Counted from the first letter of the stretch, positions 1 to 8,275 are shown. The stretch: 64,000 nt of DNA from Armatimonadetes bacterium 55-13 (GCA_001898035.1 MKRX01000006.1:186436-250435), one strand, 5' to 3'. The notes: a model not told the origin generated them from the letters alone. Numbers and translations: made by a program.

Positions 1-839
1 TCTATACGAAGTTTGAGCGGCAGAAGGGTGGCATCGGCATGCGTGGGCCGGGTGAGACGAAGCTGGAATCGGACCGACGCATGGTGAAGGACCGGATTTC
101 CCGGCTTAAGGGTGAGATCGAGGACGTGAAGCGCGTTCGGGATCAGCAGCGGGCGAGTCGACGGAAGCATCCTTTCCCGTTCGCCTCGATTGTAGGCTAC
201 ACCAGCGCGGGTAAATCGACTCTGATGAATCGACTGGCAGGGACGGAGCTTTTGGCGGATGCGATGCCATTTGCCACGTTAGACCCGACGACGCGAAAGA
301 TTGACTTGCCCGATGGGTATGCGCTCTTCTTGACGGATACGGTGGGATTTATTCGGAACTTGCCTACCCACTTGGTCGCGGCGTTCCGATCCACGTTGGA
401 AGAGGTGACCCATTCCGACTTCGTGATTCACCTGATCGATGTGAGTACCCCTGCGTGGGAGATTCAGCGGGATGCGGTCATGGAGACGCTGCAGCAGCTC
501 GACGCCAGCGAGAAGCCGATGCTGACGGTTTTTAACAAAATCGACGCTTTGGATGACCCTCACATGGCGACAGAGTTGGTGGCGGCTTGGCCGAACTCGG
601 TGGCGATTAGCGCCACGACCGGCAAGGGAATGACCGATCTGCTCGATGCGATCAAACGGCAGGTGCAGGACTTGCTGGGATCGGTTCAGGCGCTCGTTCC
701 CTACACCGAGTCGGGATTGGTCCAGGATTGCTACGACTACGGGCGCGTGCTGAAGTTGGACTACCGCGAAGACGGCATTTATTTGGAGGCCGAACTGGTG
801 GCGGAGATGCGCCAGAAACTGCAGAAGTACGCGGTTTAG
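1..839 (+). CDS. hflX: GTPase HflX, 5'-truncated by window edge
   Basis: Ribosome-associated GTPase of the HflX family, which binds the 50S subunit and helps split or rescue stalled ribosomes. The reading frame is open to the first bases of the window (frame starts at base 3), so the N-terminal HflX domain lies outside. What is visible is the end of that domain with the family signature GIGMRGPGETKLE, a coiled-coil stretch, then the G domain: P-loop GYTSAGKSTL, switch II DTVGF, NKID (G4) and SAT (G5), followed by a short C-terminal region. The stop is TAG. prmC begins 3 bases downstream on the same strand, so the two are probably co-transcribed. Identification is firm; only the upstream end is unknown. 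Confidence 0.96.
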   Translation, partial: YTKFERQKGGIGMRGPGETKLESDRRMVKDRISRLKGEIEDVKRVRDQQRASRRKHPFPFASIVGYTSAGKSTLMNRLAGTELLADAMPFATLDPTTRKIDLPDGYALFLTDTVGFIRNLPTHLVAAFRSTLEEVTHSDFVIHLIDVSTPAWEIQRDAVMETLQQLDASEKPMLTVFNKIDALDDPHMATELVAAWPNSVAISATTGKGMTDLLDAIKRQVQDLLGSVQALVPYTESGLVQDCYDYGRVLKLDYREDGIYLEAELVAEMRQKLQKYAV

Positions 840-842
840 GCG

Positions 843-1658
843 ATGACGGTTCGCGACTGGATTCGAGAGGCGACGGAACGATTTGCTTCGGCGGGCTTTG
901 AAAGTCCTCGCCTTGAGGCAGATATGCTGGCGGCGCACACCTTGGGAGTGGAGCGCGTTTGGCTCGTTACTCATCCGGAAGCAGAGTTCCCAGAACTTGC
1001 CGGCGAAACGTTGGTGCAGCGGCGCTTGCGGCATGAACCCTTGGCCTATATCTTGGGATGGCGCGAGTTTTACGGTCGGCGGTTCTTGGTCCGGCCGGGG
1101 GTGTTGATTCCTCGGCAAGATACGGAGACATTGATCGAGGCAGCGCTTCCCTACTGTCACTCGCGCTCCGTGTTGGATATTGGGACGGGGTCTGGTTGTA
1201 TTGCGATTACGCTGGCCCTCGAGAGTTCCGCTTCGGTCACGGCAGTGGACCTTTCCGACGTGGCCTTGGACGTGGCTCGACAAAATGCGGTGGAATTGGG
1301 CGCGCACCTTGAGATCGTAAGATCAGACCTGTTCGAGAGGTTGGGCGGGCGAATGTTCGACCTTATCGTCAGCAATCCGCCTTACATTGCCGATTCCGAG
1401 AAGTTGATGCCGGATGTGGTCGATTACGAGCCATTGATTGCCCTCTTTTCGGGGCCAACGGGTTTGGAGGTCTATGAACGAATCGCAAGTGAGTCGGGAG
1501 CCTATTTAAATCCGGGAGGCCTGGTGTTGGTGGAGATCGGTTACACCCAAGCGGGGGCGGTATCCGAACTGTTCAAACGCGAAGGATGGGTTCACGAGGA
1601 GACAATCAAAGACATGAGCGGGAACGACCGGGTGATGCGGTTTTCCCGGGCGAGCTAG
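843..1658 (+). CDS. prmC: Peptide chain release factor N5-glutamine methyltransferase PrmC
   Basis: Transfers a methyl group from S-adenosylmethionine to the Gln of the GGQ motif in release factors RF1/RF2. At 271 aa it is of normal family length. It has an N-terminal helical release-factor-binding domain (about residues 1-75), then a Rossmann methyltransferase fold with the SAM-binding loop LDIGTGSGCIAI near residue 117 and the catalytic SNPPYIA motif near residue 183, which recognises the glutamine amide. The ATG lies 3 bases after the hflX stop, pointing to translational coupling. The following gene, def, starts 26 bases downstream, so hflX-prmC-def-fmt looks like a translation-related operon. 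Confidence 0.95.
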   Translation: MTVRDWIREATERFASAGFESPRLEADMLAAHTLGVERVWLVTHPEAEFPELAGETLVQRRLRHEPLAYILGWREFYGRRFLVRPGVLIPRQDTETLIEAALPYCHSRSVLDIGTGSGCIAITLALESSASVTAVDLSDVALDVARQNAVELGAHLEIVRSDLFERLGGRMFDLIVSNPPYIADSEKLMPDVVDYEPLIALFSGPTGLEVYERIASESGAYLNPGGLVLVEIGYTQAGAVSELFKREGWVHEETIKDMSGNDRVMRFSRAS

Positions 1659-1684
1659 TTAGGCTCTGCCATAATCTTCAATCT

Positions 1685-2218
1685 ATGGATGTCGTTGTTC
1701 CGGACGAGTTTAAGTATCTGTACGTCCAGAATAAGGAAAAGCCGGTGGTCAAGATTCCGGCAGAGGTTCTTCGTCAGAAGGCGGCGGAGGTGGTCAAGGT
1801 TGCCCGAAAGCACTCTTTGCTGATTGACGACATGATTCGGATCATGAAGCAGGCGAACGGAATTGGACTTGCCGCGCCGCAGATCGGAATTGGTCAAAGA
1901 ATTTTGGTGATGGCTCCCCAAGGGATGCGCGCAACGGGGTTTATCAATCCCGTGATTGTGAAGGCCGAGGGCGAACAAGTGGGGCAAGAAGGTTGTCTTT
2001 CCATCCCTGGTTTGTACGGCGACGTCAAGCGAGCGGACTTTGTGGTGGTTGAAGCTCTGGACCGAAAGGGTCGACCGGTTACTTATGAATTCGAGGGCTT
2101 GGCAGCACGGGTTGCTCAACACGAGATCGATCACCTTGATGGCGTCTTGTTCATCGATAAAGTCGATCCGGCGACCCTTTACTGGAGTCACCCTGACGCC
2201 GACGACGAGGTGGAGTGA
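1685..2218 (+). CDS. def: Peptide deformylase
   Basis: Removes the N-terminal formyl group from nascent proteins using a bound metal. The three family motifs are all present: GIGLAAPQIG, EGCLSIPG (metal-ligand Cys) and HEIDHLDG (two metal-ligand His plus catalytic Glu). I chose the ATG at 1685, giving 177 aa. The frame is open further upstream to 1586, but that extension runs inside prmC and has no family similarity. A CATAAT box sits at 1670-1675, nine bases before this ATG, so a very short or no leader is possible. The stop codon overlaps the GTG start of fmt, the classical def-fmt pairing. Confidence 0.95.
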   Translation: MDVVVPDEFKYLYVQNKEKPVVKIPAEVLRQKAAEVVKVARKHSLLIDDMIRIMKQANGIGLAAPQIGIGQRILVMAPQGMRATGFINPVIVKAEGEQVGQEGCLSIPGLYGDVKRADFVVVEALDRKGRPVTYEFEGLAARVAQHEIDHLDGVLFIDKVDPATLYWSHPDADDEVE

Positions 2219-3126
2219 AGCTCGTCTACTTCGGGACGGGGACGTTCGCGGTACCGGCGCTTCGTCGATTGGCGGAGCATATCTCGCTTGTTGTGGCCCA
2301 GCCTGATCGTCCAAGTGGCCGGGGCATGAAACTGCATCCTTCGCCCGTCAAGCAAGCGGCGATGGAATTGGGGATTCCGGTGGAGACGCCGGAGAAGGCC
2401 CGAGGACCGGAATTTGTCGAGCGGCTTCAGGCAGAACAGGCAGACGCCCTACTGGTCGCCAGCTACGGGCAGATTCTAAGCCAGAAAGTGTTGGATTCCG
2501 CGCGTATAGGGGGGATCAATCTTCACGGGTCGATCTTGCCGAAGTACCGCGGGGCGGCTCCCATTCAGCGCGCAATCTTGGAAGGTGAGTCCGAGACCGG
2601 AATCACTCTCATGCAGATGGACAAGGGGATGGACACCGGGGACATGATCTCAGTGGTGACGACGCCGATAGGGCCGGACGAAACCTACGGCGAACTACAA
2701 GATCGGTTAGCGGTTATCGCGTCGGATATGGCGGCTGAGTGGATGCCACGAATTGTGGCGGGCGACTACGAGCGGACGCCCCAGGACAATGATGCGGCGA
2801 CGATGGCGGCGAAGATTGAGAAGGCGGAGTGCGAGCTTGTGACCGACCGGGAAGCCCAAGAGGAATACAACCGATTTAGAGCCTTCACGCCGGGACCAGG
2901 CGCGTTTATGCGCACTCAATTTGGGCTTTTGAAGATCAGTCAGGCTCGGTTGGGCACGGAAACGGGCGAACCGGGTGTTGTTCTTTCTACGGGCACCTCT
3001 TGCCAGGTGGCGTTTGCCAGGGGAAGTCTCCATCTGCTTGAAGTCCAACCTGAAGGTAAAAAGAGGATGTCTGGCAAGGATTTTGCCAACGGTATGCGAT
3101 TAAGGCCGGGCACCGCCCTTATCTAA
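2215..3126 (+). CDS. fmt: Methionyl-tRNA formyltransferase
   Basis: Formylates initiator Met-tRNA using 10-formyltetrahydrofolate. At 303 aa it has an N-terminal formyltransferase Rossmann domain beginning FGTGTFAVPAL, the catalytic segment HGSILPKYRGAAPIQ (Asn-His-Asp type active site, with the HGS..P.YRGAAPI signature), and a C-terminal OB-like domain that binds the tRNA acceptor arm. The GTG start overlaps the def stop by four bases (GTGA), which suggests translational coupling. It acts in the same formylation/deformylation cycle as def. Confidence 0.95.
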   Translation: MKLVYFGTGTFAVPALRRLAEHISLVVAQPDRPSGRGMKLHPSPVKQAAMELGIPVETPEKARGPEFVERLQAEQADALLVASYGQILSQKVLDSARIGGINLHGSILPKYRGAAPIQRAILEGESETGITLMQMDKGMDTGDMISVVTTPIGPDETYGELQDRLAVIASDMAAEWMPRIVAGDYERTPQDNDAATMAAKIEKAECELVTDREAQEEYNRFRAFTPGPGAFMRTQFGLLKISQARLGTETGEPGVVLSTGTSCQVAFARGSLHLLEVQPEGKKRMSGKDFANGMRLRPGTALI

Positions 3127-3136
3127 CACAGCACTT

Positions 3137-4414
3137 ATGGATTCAAAACAACCGAAAATCGTTCAGAAGATGCTTTTGCGCACCTTCTTCCTTTTGCTTG
3201 CCGTGGCAGGAATCTTCCTGGGAATCCAAAAGGTTTTGGATTGGCGCAAAGATCCGGATTCCGGCACCTACGATTCCGAGGGAGACATTGCCGCGATTCA
3301 AGTTTTGGAGAATGGCCAGCAGGCGGTGATCTTCGACAACGAAGGAAAGAAGATTCCATGTCCTGACTATGAGGATGGCAAGACGGATCGAGACATTGTG
3401 TGGCGACCGGATGGTAACCGGTTGTTCTTGGGCAGCGACCGAAAGAGTTCCGCGTACAACCTCTATCGCTGGAATCCGGGCTCTGGAGCGGTTACCCAGA
3501 AAGGCCTCACGACCACCAGCCGCTTTAATCCAACTTTCGGCAACGATTTTGATCCCTCAGACCCAGGGTCGGTGGCAGCGGCAAGCAACGAAGCCTTGAT
3601 CACCCAAGGCGGGTTTATCTTAAATATGGACCTGAAAGAGGACTCGACGACTCAGGTCCTTCCGATCGCTCGAGGCGTGACGGTAGGGTCGGAAGAGGGT
3701 TCCGGCGGCGAGGGACAACTCGACAGCATCTATAAAGCGTATGGCCGCAGTTTCCGCTCTGCCCGATGGGCCATGGGCGGCGAATACATCTGCGCGATCA
3801 TGAATCGGGACGAGGGTGAGTGCTTCATCTCTCAACGCAGCCCGTTCCGCTCGAAGGAGCTTGAGCTCCCCAAGGGCCTGTTCGCCGGAGAAAAGCTCTG
3901 GATGGACAGCAATCCCAAGACGGGCGAAGTGGTGGTAGTCGTCCGAGACTACGACTTCCCCGATCTGGACAAGATTCCCGAGGAGTACATCAAGAACGGC
4001 AAGGCGGTCAAGCCTTTCCGCAATGGCATCTTCTCATGGAATCCCGCCGAGCAGAAGCTAACGAGAATTGCGATTCAACTTGACCAGAAGATCGCGTTCG
4101 CCTCTCCCGCGGTGAGTCCGGACGGGAGTCAAGTGGCAGTCGTGGCAGGTGAATGGGACGGGACGAACTTCGTTCCGAAGGCCCTCGTGCTTTCCCCCAT
4201 TCAAGAAGGCGGTATCCAAGTGGCGAGCCCGCTGGTTTCCGGGACGATCTACGAACCCGCATGGAGTCCGGACGGGAAGAAGTTGGTGTATGCCAAGCGC
4301 GTCGATGGAAAGCGCGCGATCTTCACGATCGACAAGGACGGAGCAAACGAGAAGAAGGTCTCCGACGACGGCGACTATCTGACGCCGCAGTTCAGTCCGC
4401 AGCTTAAGAAGTAG
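3137..4414 (+). CDS. Membrane-anchored beta-propeller (PD40/TolB-like) protein
   Basis: A 425-aa protein of unknown specific function. Residues about 10-32 form one hydrophobic segment (TFFLLLAVAGIFLGIQKVL) preceded by basic residues, so it is probably anchored in the inner membrane with the bulk outside. The remainder carries repeated PD40/TolB-type strands: WRPDGNRLF near residue 91, AVSPDGSQVAVV near residue 323 and AWSPDGKKLVYA near residue 376. These are typical of a six- or seven-bladed propeller. It follows fmt by ten bases and could belong to that operon. Its C-terminal codons lie inside a perfect palindrome shared with the convergent secG. TolB-like propellers usually mediate protein contacts; the partner here is unknown. 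Confidence 0.8.
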   Translation: MDSKQPKIVQKMLLRTFFLLLAVAGIFLGIQKVLDWRKDPDSGTYDSEGDIAAIQVLENGQQAVIFDNEGKKIPCPDYEDGKTDRDIVWRPDGNRLFLGSDRKSSAYNLYRWNPGSGAVTQKGLTTTSRFNPTFGNDFDPSDPGSVAAASNEALITQGGFILNMDLKEDSTTQVLPIARGVTVGSEEGSGGEGQLDSIYKAYGRSFRSARWAMGGEYICAIMNRDEGECFISQRSPFRSKELELPKGLFAGEKLWMDSNPKTGEVVVVVRDYDFPDLDKIPEEYIKNGKAVKPFRNGIFSWNPAEQKLTRIAIQLDQKIAFASPAVSPDGSQVAVVAGEWDGTNFVPKALVLSPIQEGGIQVASPLVSGTIYEPAWSPDGKKLVYAKRVDGKRAIFTIDKDGANEKKVSDDGDYLTPQFSPQLKK

Positions 4415-4431
4415 GAAGCTACTTCTTAAGC
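4402..4431. terminator. Bidirectional hairpin formed by the ends of two convergent genes
   Basis: A perfect inverted repeat with 13-bp arms (left arm GCTTAAGAAGTAG, right arm its exact complement) and a 4-base GAAG loop. Each arm contains the last codons Leu-Lys-Lys-stop of one of the two convergent genes, the propeller protein on + and secG on -. There is no strong U tract on either side, so termination is likely but not proven. Confidence 0.6.
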
Positions 4432-4661
4432 GCGTGGCTGCTGATGACATCAATCAGCAACATCAAACCCATAAACGAGATACCGAGAATGAGGGTCAGT
4501 TTCGACATGAAGTCATCGAAGCTGGCCTTTCCTTTGAAGGTCGTGCGGACGCCGCTGCCACCCGACATCGCATCCCCCTTACCCGTAAGAAACACGAGCG
4601 CGGAGAAAATGATGGCAATGAACATGCCAAGGCCGATGGAGATGGTGTAGATGGTCTGCAC
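4419..4661 (-). CDS. secG: Preprotein translocase subunit SecG
   Basis: Small auxiliary subunit of the SecYEG channel. It has 80 aa with the two expected membrane segments: TISIGLGMFIAIIFSALVFL near the N-terminus and LTLILGISFMGLMLLIDVI near the C-terminus. Between them lies the family's Gly/Ser-rich loop (GKGDAMSGGSG followed by TTFKGKASFDDFMSKLT). The start is GTG with GAGGT about a dozen bases upstream. A TACAAT hexamer lies upstream of that on the minus strand near 4690, a plausible -10 box. The ATPase partner SecA is encoded at 20.2 kb in the same window. Confidence 0.92.
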   Translation of the reverse strand: MQTIYTISIGLGMFIAIIFSALVFLTGKGDAMSGGSGVRTTFKGKASFDDFMSKLTLILGISFMGLMLLIDVISSHALKK

Positions 4662-4703
4662 GTCGGGATAGATACCTCGAATTAGCTATTGTACCCTGGT
4701 TCT

Positions 4704-5837
4704 CTAGAGAGGTAGGTCCCAGTGAAAGAGGTAGGACAGCAGGCTCAAGATCGTGAAGCAGATGATGCTTCCAGCCATTACATGGAACAGGCCGCTGTTC
4801 CAGAGCCTGCCAAAGAATCCGATTCGAATCCGGTGAGCATGGCTTTGGCGATCCAGAAGTTCCTTCCCACTTTTGATTCCCATTTGAATCTGCTTATCCG
4901 ACGGAGGCCGGGTGGTGATCCAATACTGCACGAGCCCTCCCAGTGGACGCCAAAAAATGACGGTGACCACCAGCGCGACCAATAGCTTGAGGGACTCGAT
5001 GCCTGGATCGTCTCCTAACCACTGCGTCGTGGGAAACATGGCAATCCCAAGGTAAAGGGTCACCGCCGTGGCGAGATTGGTGCCGCATCTTGGGTGGACC
5101 CGGGGCATCCGTTTGACAACGGAGGGAACCAAGGGCTCTCCTCGCTCAATGGCGTGGACAACCATGTGCTCAGCGGCATGGATTCCTGAGATCGGCAAGA
5201 GTCGAAAGCCGATGCCGAAGAGAGCGTACTGAGCGATGCCGACGAGAAAATCGGTCACAGACGTGGAAACGTGATGTCGGATCAGAAATTCATCAAGGAA
5301 ACCGGCAAGGATGGAGGCGGAGGTCAAGACGGTGAAGAGAGTCATGCCGGTGGTGACCAGGGCGAGCCCCTGGCTTCCGGCTTTGACCGTGCCGCTGGTC
5401 AAGTAGACGCCGAACGGCGTTGCCATACCTCCGATATTGGCCGGACGGTTTTGGACTACGGGTGGAGAGACCAAGTCCGAAGCCCGCAGCAAGCCGACGA
5501 CTCTTCGATCGTCATCTACGACGATGAGCGCTCCGACTCCGAATTCTTCGAATCGTCGAAGAGCTTCGGCACCGGTTTGATATTGGTAGACGAAGGGTTC
5601 GAGCGGGTCAAACGCTACCTGGACGCTATCGGTTTCCTCCGCTCCTTCTCCGATGGCGCGAGCCAGTGATCGCTCGGTCACGACTCCGCGCAGCATCTGC
5701 CCTTCGATGACGGCAAGGACCTCGGCTCCGTTTTCTCGCATTCTTTGGGCCGCGGTGGAGAGGGAGTTTTCGACGGGCACGCTGAACGTGGCCCTCATCG
5801 AGGTGGCAACGGGGCGGCTAAGAGGAGCGAGCGGCAT
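4704..5837 (-). CDS. CBS-pair protein fused to a DUF1385 membrane domain
   Basis: The N-terminal ~120 residues contain two CBS motifs (SLSTAAQRMRENGAEVLAVI, then ALRRFEEFGVGALIVVDDDR with VVGLLRASDLV). The rest is a polytopic membrane region with the DUF1385 signature: HAAEHMVVHAIERGE followed by RVHPRCGTNLATAV, as in YqhQ. CBS pairs usually bind adenine nucleotides, so a nucleotide-sensing membrane protein is a reasonable inference. The function of DUF1385 is unknown. I prefer the ATG at 5837 because a CATAAT -10-like box overlaps the upstream alternative start at 5891. It is transcribed divergently from pfkA. Confidence 0.82.
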   Translation of the reverse strand: MPLAPLSRPVATSMRATFSVPVENSLSTAAQRMRENGAEVLAVIEGQMLRGVVTERSLARAIGEGAEETDSVQVAFDPLEPFVYQYQTGAEALRRFEEFGVGALIVVDDDRRVVGLLRASDLVSPPVVQNRPANIGGMATPFGVYLTSGTVKAGSQGLALVTTGMTLFTVLTSASILAGFLDEFLIRHHVSTSVTDFLVGIAQYALFGIGFRLLPISGIHAAEHMVVHAIERGEPLVPSVVKRMPRVHPRCGTNLATAVTLYLGIAMFPTTQWLGDDPGIESLKLLVALVVTVIFWRPLGGLVQYWITTRPPSDKQIQMGIKSGKELLDRQSHAHRIRIGFFGRLWNSGLFHVMAGSIICFTILSLLSYLFHWDLPL

Positions 5838-6010
5838 GGGTGGTCTTTTTGGGGAAAGACTAGGGAGGATTATGCGCGATTGATTCGGCATAATCAGTTC
5901 TGACCTACGAGCGATCTGGTCGCAATGATGGCCTCTCTACGCAAAGAGGCGACTTCCGGCCCAATCATTGTGTTTAGAAACATGGGTCGAAAGGATTTAA
6001 AGGAAACGAT

Positions 6011-6973
6011 TTGGACAGGATAGCGGTCATCACAAGCGGCGGCGACGCACCCGGTATGAACGCCGCCATTCGCGCGGTGGTACGAGCGGCGATTGGTCGA
6101 GGCGCGGCGGTCGTTGGATTTCACCACGGGTACGAGGGCATCATCAAGAACGAAGCGGAGCCCCTCGACTCCAAGTCCGTGGGCGGAATCATCACCACCG
6201 GCGGAACGATTTTGCGCACGGCACGCAGCAAGGACTTCATGGAACGCGTGGGGCGTGAGAAGGCGATCGAAGTCTTGAGAGAGAATGGGTGCGAAGGCAT
6301 CGTCGTCATTGGTGGAGATGGATCTCTGACCGGCGCGTTGAAGCTTCACGAGGAATTTCAGTTTCCCGTAATGGGCGTCCCGGGCTCGATCGATAACGAC
6401 ATTTCCGGAACGGACTACTCCATTGGTTTCGACACGGCGGTGAACGCGGCGTTGGACGCGGTGGACCGAGTTCGCGATACGGCTTACTCACACGAGCGGG
6501 TCTTCGTCATCGAAGTGATGGGTCGACGGAATGGATTTATCGCCTTAGAAGCGGCTCTGGCCGGGGGCGCCGAAGCAGTATTGATCCCGGAAATCCCCTA
6601 TTCCCTGCTTGAGATTTGCGATCAACTGAGGGATCAGGCAGCCAAGGGTAAGCGAAGCTCGATCATCATCGTAGCGGAAGGCGCCGCGAAGGCGGGGGAC
6701 ATCAAGGACTTCATTCAGAAGAACACCGGATTCGAAGCGCGATTCTTGGTGTTGGGGCACATGCAACGGGGCGGATCTCCGACGGCGTTTGACCGAGTTC
6801 TGGCGTTGCGTCTGGGAGCGTATGCGACGAATCGCTTGCTCAGCGGCTACCGCGGCGAAATGGCGGGCGTGGATGGCAACAAACTGGTTTCCCATCCGCT
6901 CAGCTACGTTTTGAGCACGGAGCGGATGGTCGATCCCGAAAAGCTGCTTTTGGCCGAAGTCATGGCTCAATAG
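6011..6973 (+). CDS. pfkA: ATP-dependent 6-phosphofructokinase
   Basis: Phosphorylates fructose-6-phosphate in glycolysis. It has 320 aa, the usual bacterial PfkA length. Motifs include the N-terminal ITSGGDAPGMNAAIR, the nucleotide-site GGDGSLTGA, the catalytic PGSIDNDI (the Gly at the second position, instead of Lys, is the ATP-type rather than PPi-type pattern), GFDTA and MGRRNGF for substrate binding. It starts with TTG at 6011, preceded by AAAGGAAA at a suitable distance. A PfkB-type sugar-phosphate kinase follows 47 bases downstream. Confidence 0.95.
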   Translation: MDRIAVITSGGDAPGMNAAIRAVVRAAIGRGAAVVGFHHGYEGIIKNEAEPLDSKSVGGIITTGGTILRTARSKDFMERVGREKAIEVLRENGCEGIVVIGGDGSLTGALKLHEEFQFPVMGVPGSIDNDISGTDYSIGFDTAVNAALDAVDRVRDTAYSHERVFVIEVMGRRNGFIALEAALAGGAEAVLIPEIPYSLLEICDQLRDQAAKGKRSSIIIVAEGAAKAGDIKDFIQKNTGFEARFLVLGHMQRGGSPTAFDRVLALRLGAYATNRLLSGYRGEMAGVDGNKLVSHPLSYVLSTERMVDPEKLLLAEVMAQ

Positions 6974-6995
6974 CACTGACTTTTCGCATTTTAGG

Positions 6996-7020
6996 GCCCC
7001 AAATAACTACAATTTGGGGC
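6996..7020. promoter_or_regulatory. Perfect palindrome and TACAAT box abutting the PfkB-type kinase start
   Basis: The arms GCCCCAAAT (6996-7004) and ATTTGGGGC (7012-7020) are exact reverse complements around the 7-base loop AACTACA. The ATG of the next gene is the very next base. TACAAT at 7008-7013 would be a -10 box, giving an mRNA with essentially no leader. The palindrome would then be an operator over the promoter rather than a terminator, since it lacks a T tract. Confidence 0.5.
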
Positions 7021-7992
7021 ATGGTCCTTTCGGTCACCCTCAATCCCTCTGTCGATCATGCATTGTTTGTGGACGAGTTGCTGGTTGGGGACACCAATCG
7101 CGTCAAGCGGGTTGAAACGGATGCCGGCGGCAAAGGGGTTAACCTGTCTCGCGTCCTCTGCGAACTTGGAGGAACAACGGTGGCGACGGGATTTCTGGGC
7201 GGCGCACCGGGAGCCTATGTCACGAGCGTTTTGGACGGGCAAGGCGTTGCCCATGCCTTTGTAACGGTGGCGGGTGACACGAGAACTAATTTCAGCGTGG
7301 AGGACGTGGCCAAGAATCGGCCGACGACCTTTAATCAGTCTGGTCCACAGATTTCGGAAGAGAATCTGAATGAGTTGCTGGATCGAGTTCGGGAGCGCCT
7401 GCCTCAGATACGGTGGTTGGCGATGGGCGGTTCTCTTCCCCCAGGCGTTCCAAAAGACATCTTCAAGACCTTGGTTTTGATGGCTCACGAGGCAGGGGTC
7501 AAGTCCTTGGTAGACGCCGATGGTGAACCGATGCGGCTGGCGATGGAAGCGAAACCGGACTTTATCAAGCCTAATGATCGCGAGGCCACGCGGCTTCTGA
7601 GCCGCGAGGTGGCGACGCGAAACGACGCCCTGAAGGCGGCGACCGACCTCTATCGGCAACTAGGAGGAGGAGACCGAATCGTGGTGATTAGCCGCGGGGC
7701 CGGGGGCGCGGTCTTGGCCTGTCGCGAGGGACTATACGATGGAGTGAGTCCATCGGTCGAGATGCGAAGCACCATTGGGTGCGGGGACTCGATGCTGGGC
7801 GGGATGCTGGCGGCGATGTATGCGGAGAAAGATGTGGTGGAAAGCTTTTCGTGGGGACTCGCGGCGGGGGCGGCGACGGCGGCGACCGATGGGACGGAAA
7901 TAGCCCGGCGAGGAATGGTGGATGAGTTGCTGCCGAAGGTGAAAGTCGAACGAGACTTCGAGGGCAGCTTGATGGAAGCGGACCTGATTTAG
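7021..7992 (+). CDS. PfkB-family hexose-phosphate kinase (1-phosphofructokinase/tagatose-6-phosphate kinase type)
   Basis: Ribokinase-fold kinase of the FruK/LacC subgroup, 323 aa. The N-terminus MVLSVTLNPSVDHAL and the DAGGKGVNLSRVL glycine motif (PfkB signature 1) are typical of 1-phosphofructokinase. The catalytic-site segment is TIGCGDSMLGGMLAAM (signature 2, with the Gly-x-Gly-Asp catalytic base). It most likely phosphorylates fructose-1-phosphate or tagatose-6-phosphate. The sequence does not separate these, and no PTS or fructose operon is adjacent. The neighbouring pfkA supports a role in lower hexose catabolism. There is no Shine-Dalgarno sequence, and a palindrome touches the start codon. 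Confidence 0.85.
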   Translation: MVLSVTLNPSVDHALFVDELLVGDTNRVKRVETDAGGKGVNLSRVLCELGGTTVATGFLGGAPGAYVTSVLDGQGVAHAFVTVAGDTRTNFSVEDVAKNRPTTFNQSGPQISEENLNELLDRVRERLPQIRWLAMGGSLPPGVPKDIFKTLVLMAHEAGVKSLVDADGEPMRLAMEAKPDFIKPNDREATRLLSREVATRNDALKAATDLYRQLGGGDRIVVISRGAGGAVLACREGLYDGVSPSVEMRSTIGCGDSMLGGMLAAMYAEKDVVESFSWGLAAGAATAATDGTEIARRGMVDELLPKVKVERDFEGSLMEADLI

Positions 7993-8251
7993 GTTTACCG
8001 AAACGTTCGGGCGGGGCCAGTCTTGTAGGTTCGAATTGCAATCCTCGGCAATTGTATGCTCACCCACTCCCGTTCCGACGTGGGTCCCGACCAGAGCGGC
8101 GGTGGTGTCGGTATCGCCCCACGGCGAGACCGATCAGGGCACCTTCCAACGGAGAGTCAGCGTACATCGTTAAGAAGCTGGACCATGTAGGAAGGGCGAA
8201 GGATTCAGCCGCTTCCGGTCTCAAGATCAAAATGCTACAATTCGGTACGAA
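7990..8251 (-). pseudogene. Decayed C-terminal remnant of an ADP-ribosylglycohydrolase-like gene
   Basis: On the minus strand one frame (8251 to about 8121) reads ...RPEAAESFALPTWSSFL followed by SPLEGALIGLAVG. After a one- or two-base slip in a G run the next frame (from 8118) reads GDTDTTAALVGTHVGTGVGE followed by DCNSNLQDWPR. The GDTDTT motif preceded by a Gly/Ala-rich helix is the metal-site signature near the C-terminus of ADP-ribosylglycohydrolases, and the flanking residues fit the family. An in-frame stop at 8252-8254, the frameshift and the missing N-terminal half mark it as a pseudogene. This explains most of the otherwise empty gap between the kinase gene and efp. Confidence 0.45.
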
Positions 8252-8275
8252 TCAAGTTCGTAGGAGCACTTAGTT

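Noticed and set aside
279-1307. Long open frame antisense to hflX/prmC; similar long antisense frames oppose pfkA, secA, ileS and acsA
   Set aside because: They are produced by codon bias in GC-rich genes. Their translations are Arg/His/Pro-rich without domains, and the sense genes are unambiguous.
6996-7020. The palindrome before the PfkB kinase as a terminator of pfkA
   Set aside because: It has no T tract and contains a good -10 box touching the start codon, so an operator/promoter role fits better.
8020-8050. GGTTCGAATTGCAATCC, resembling a tRNA T-arm
   Set aside because: No acceptor stem, anticodon arm or D-arm can be paired around it. The segment is better explained as the ADP-ribosylglycohydrolase remnant.
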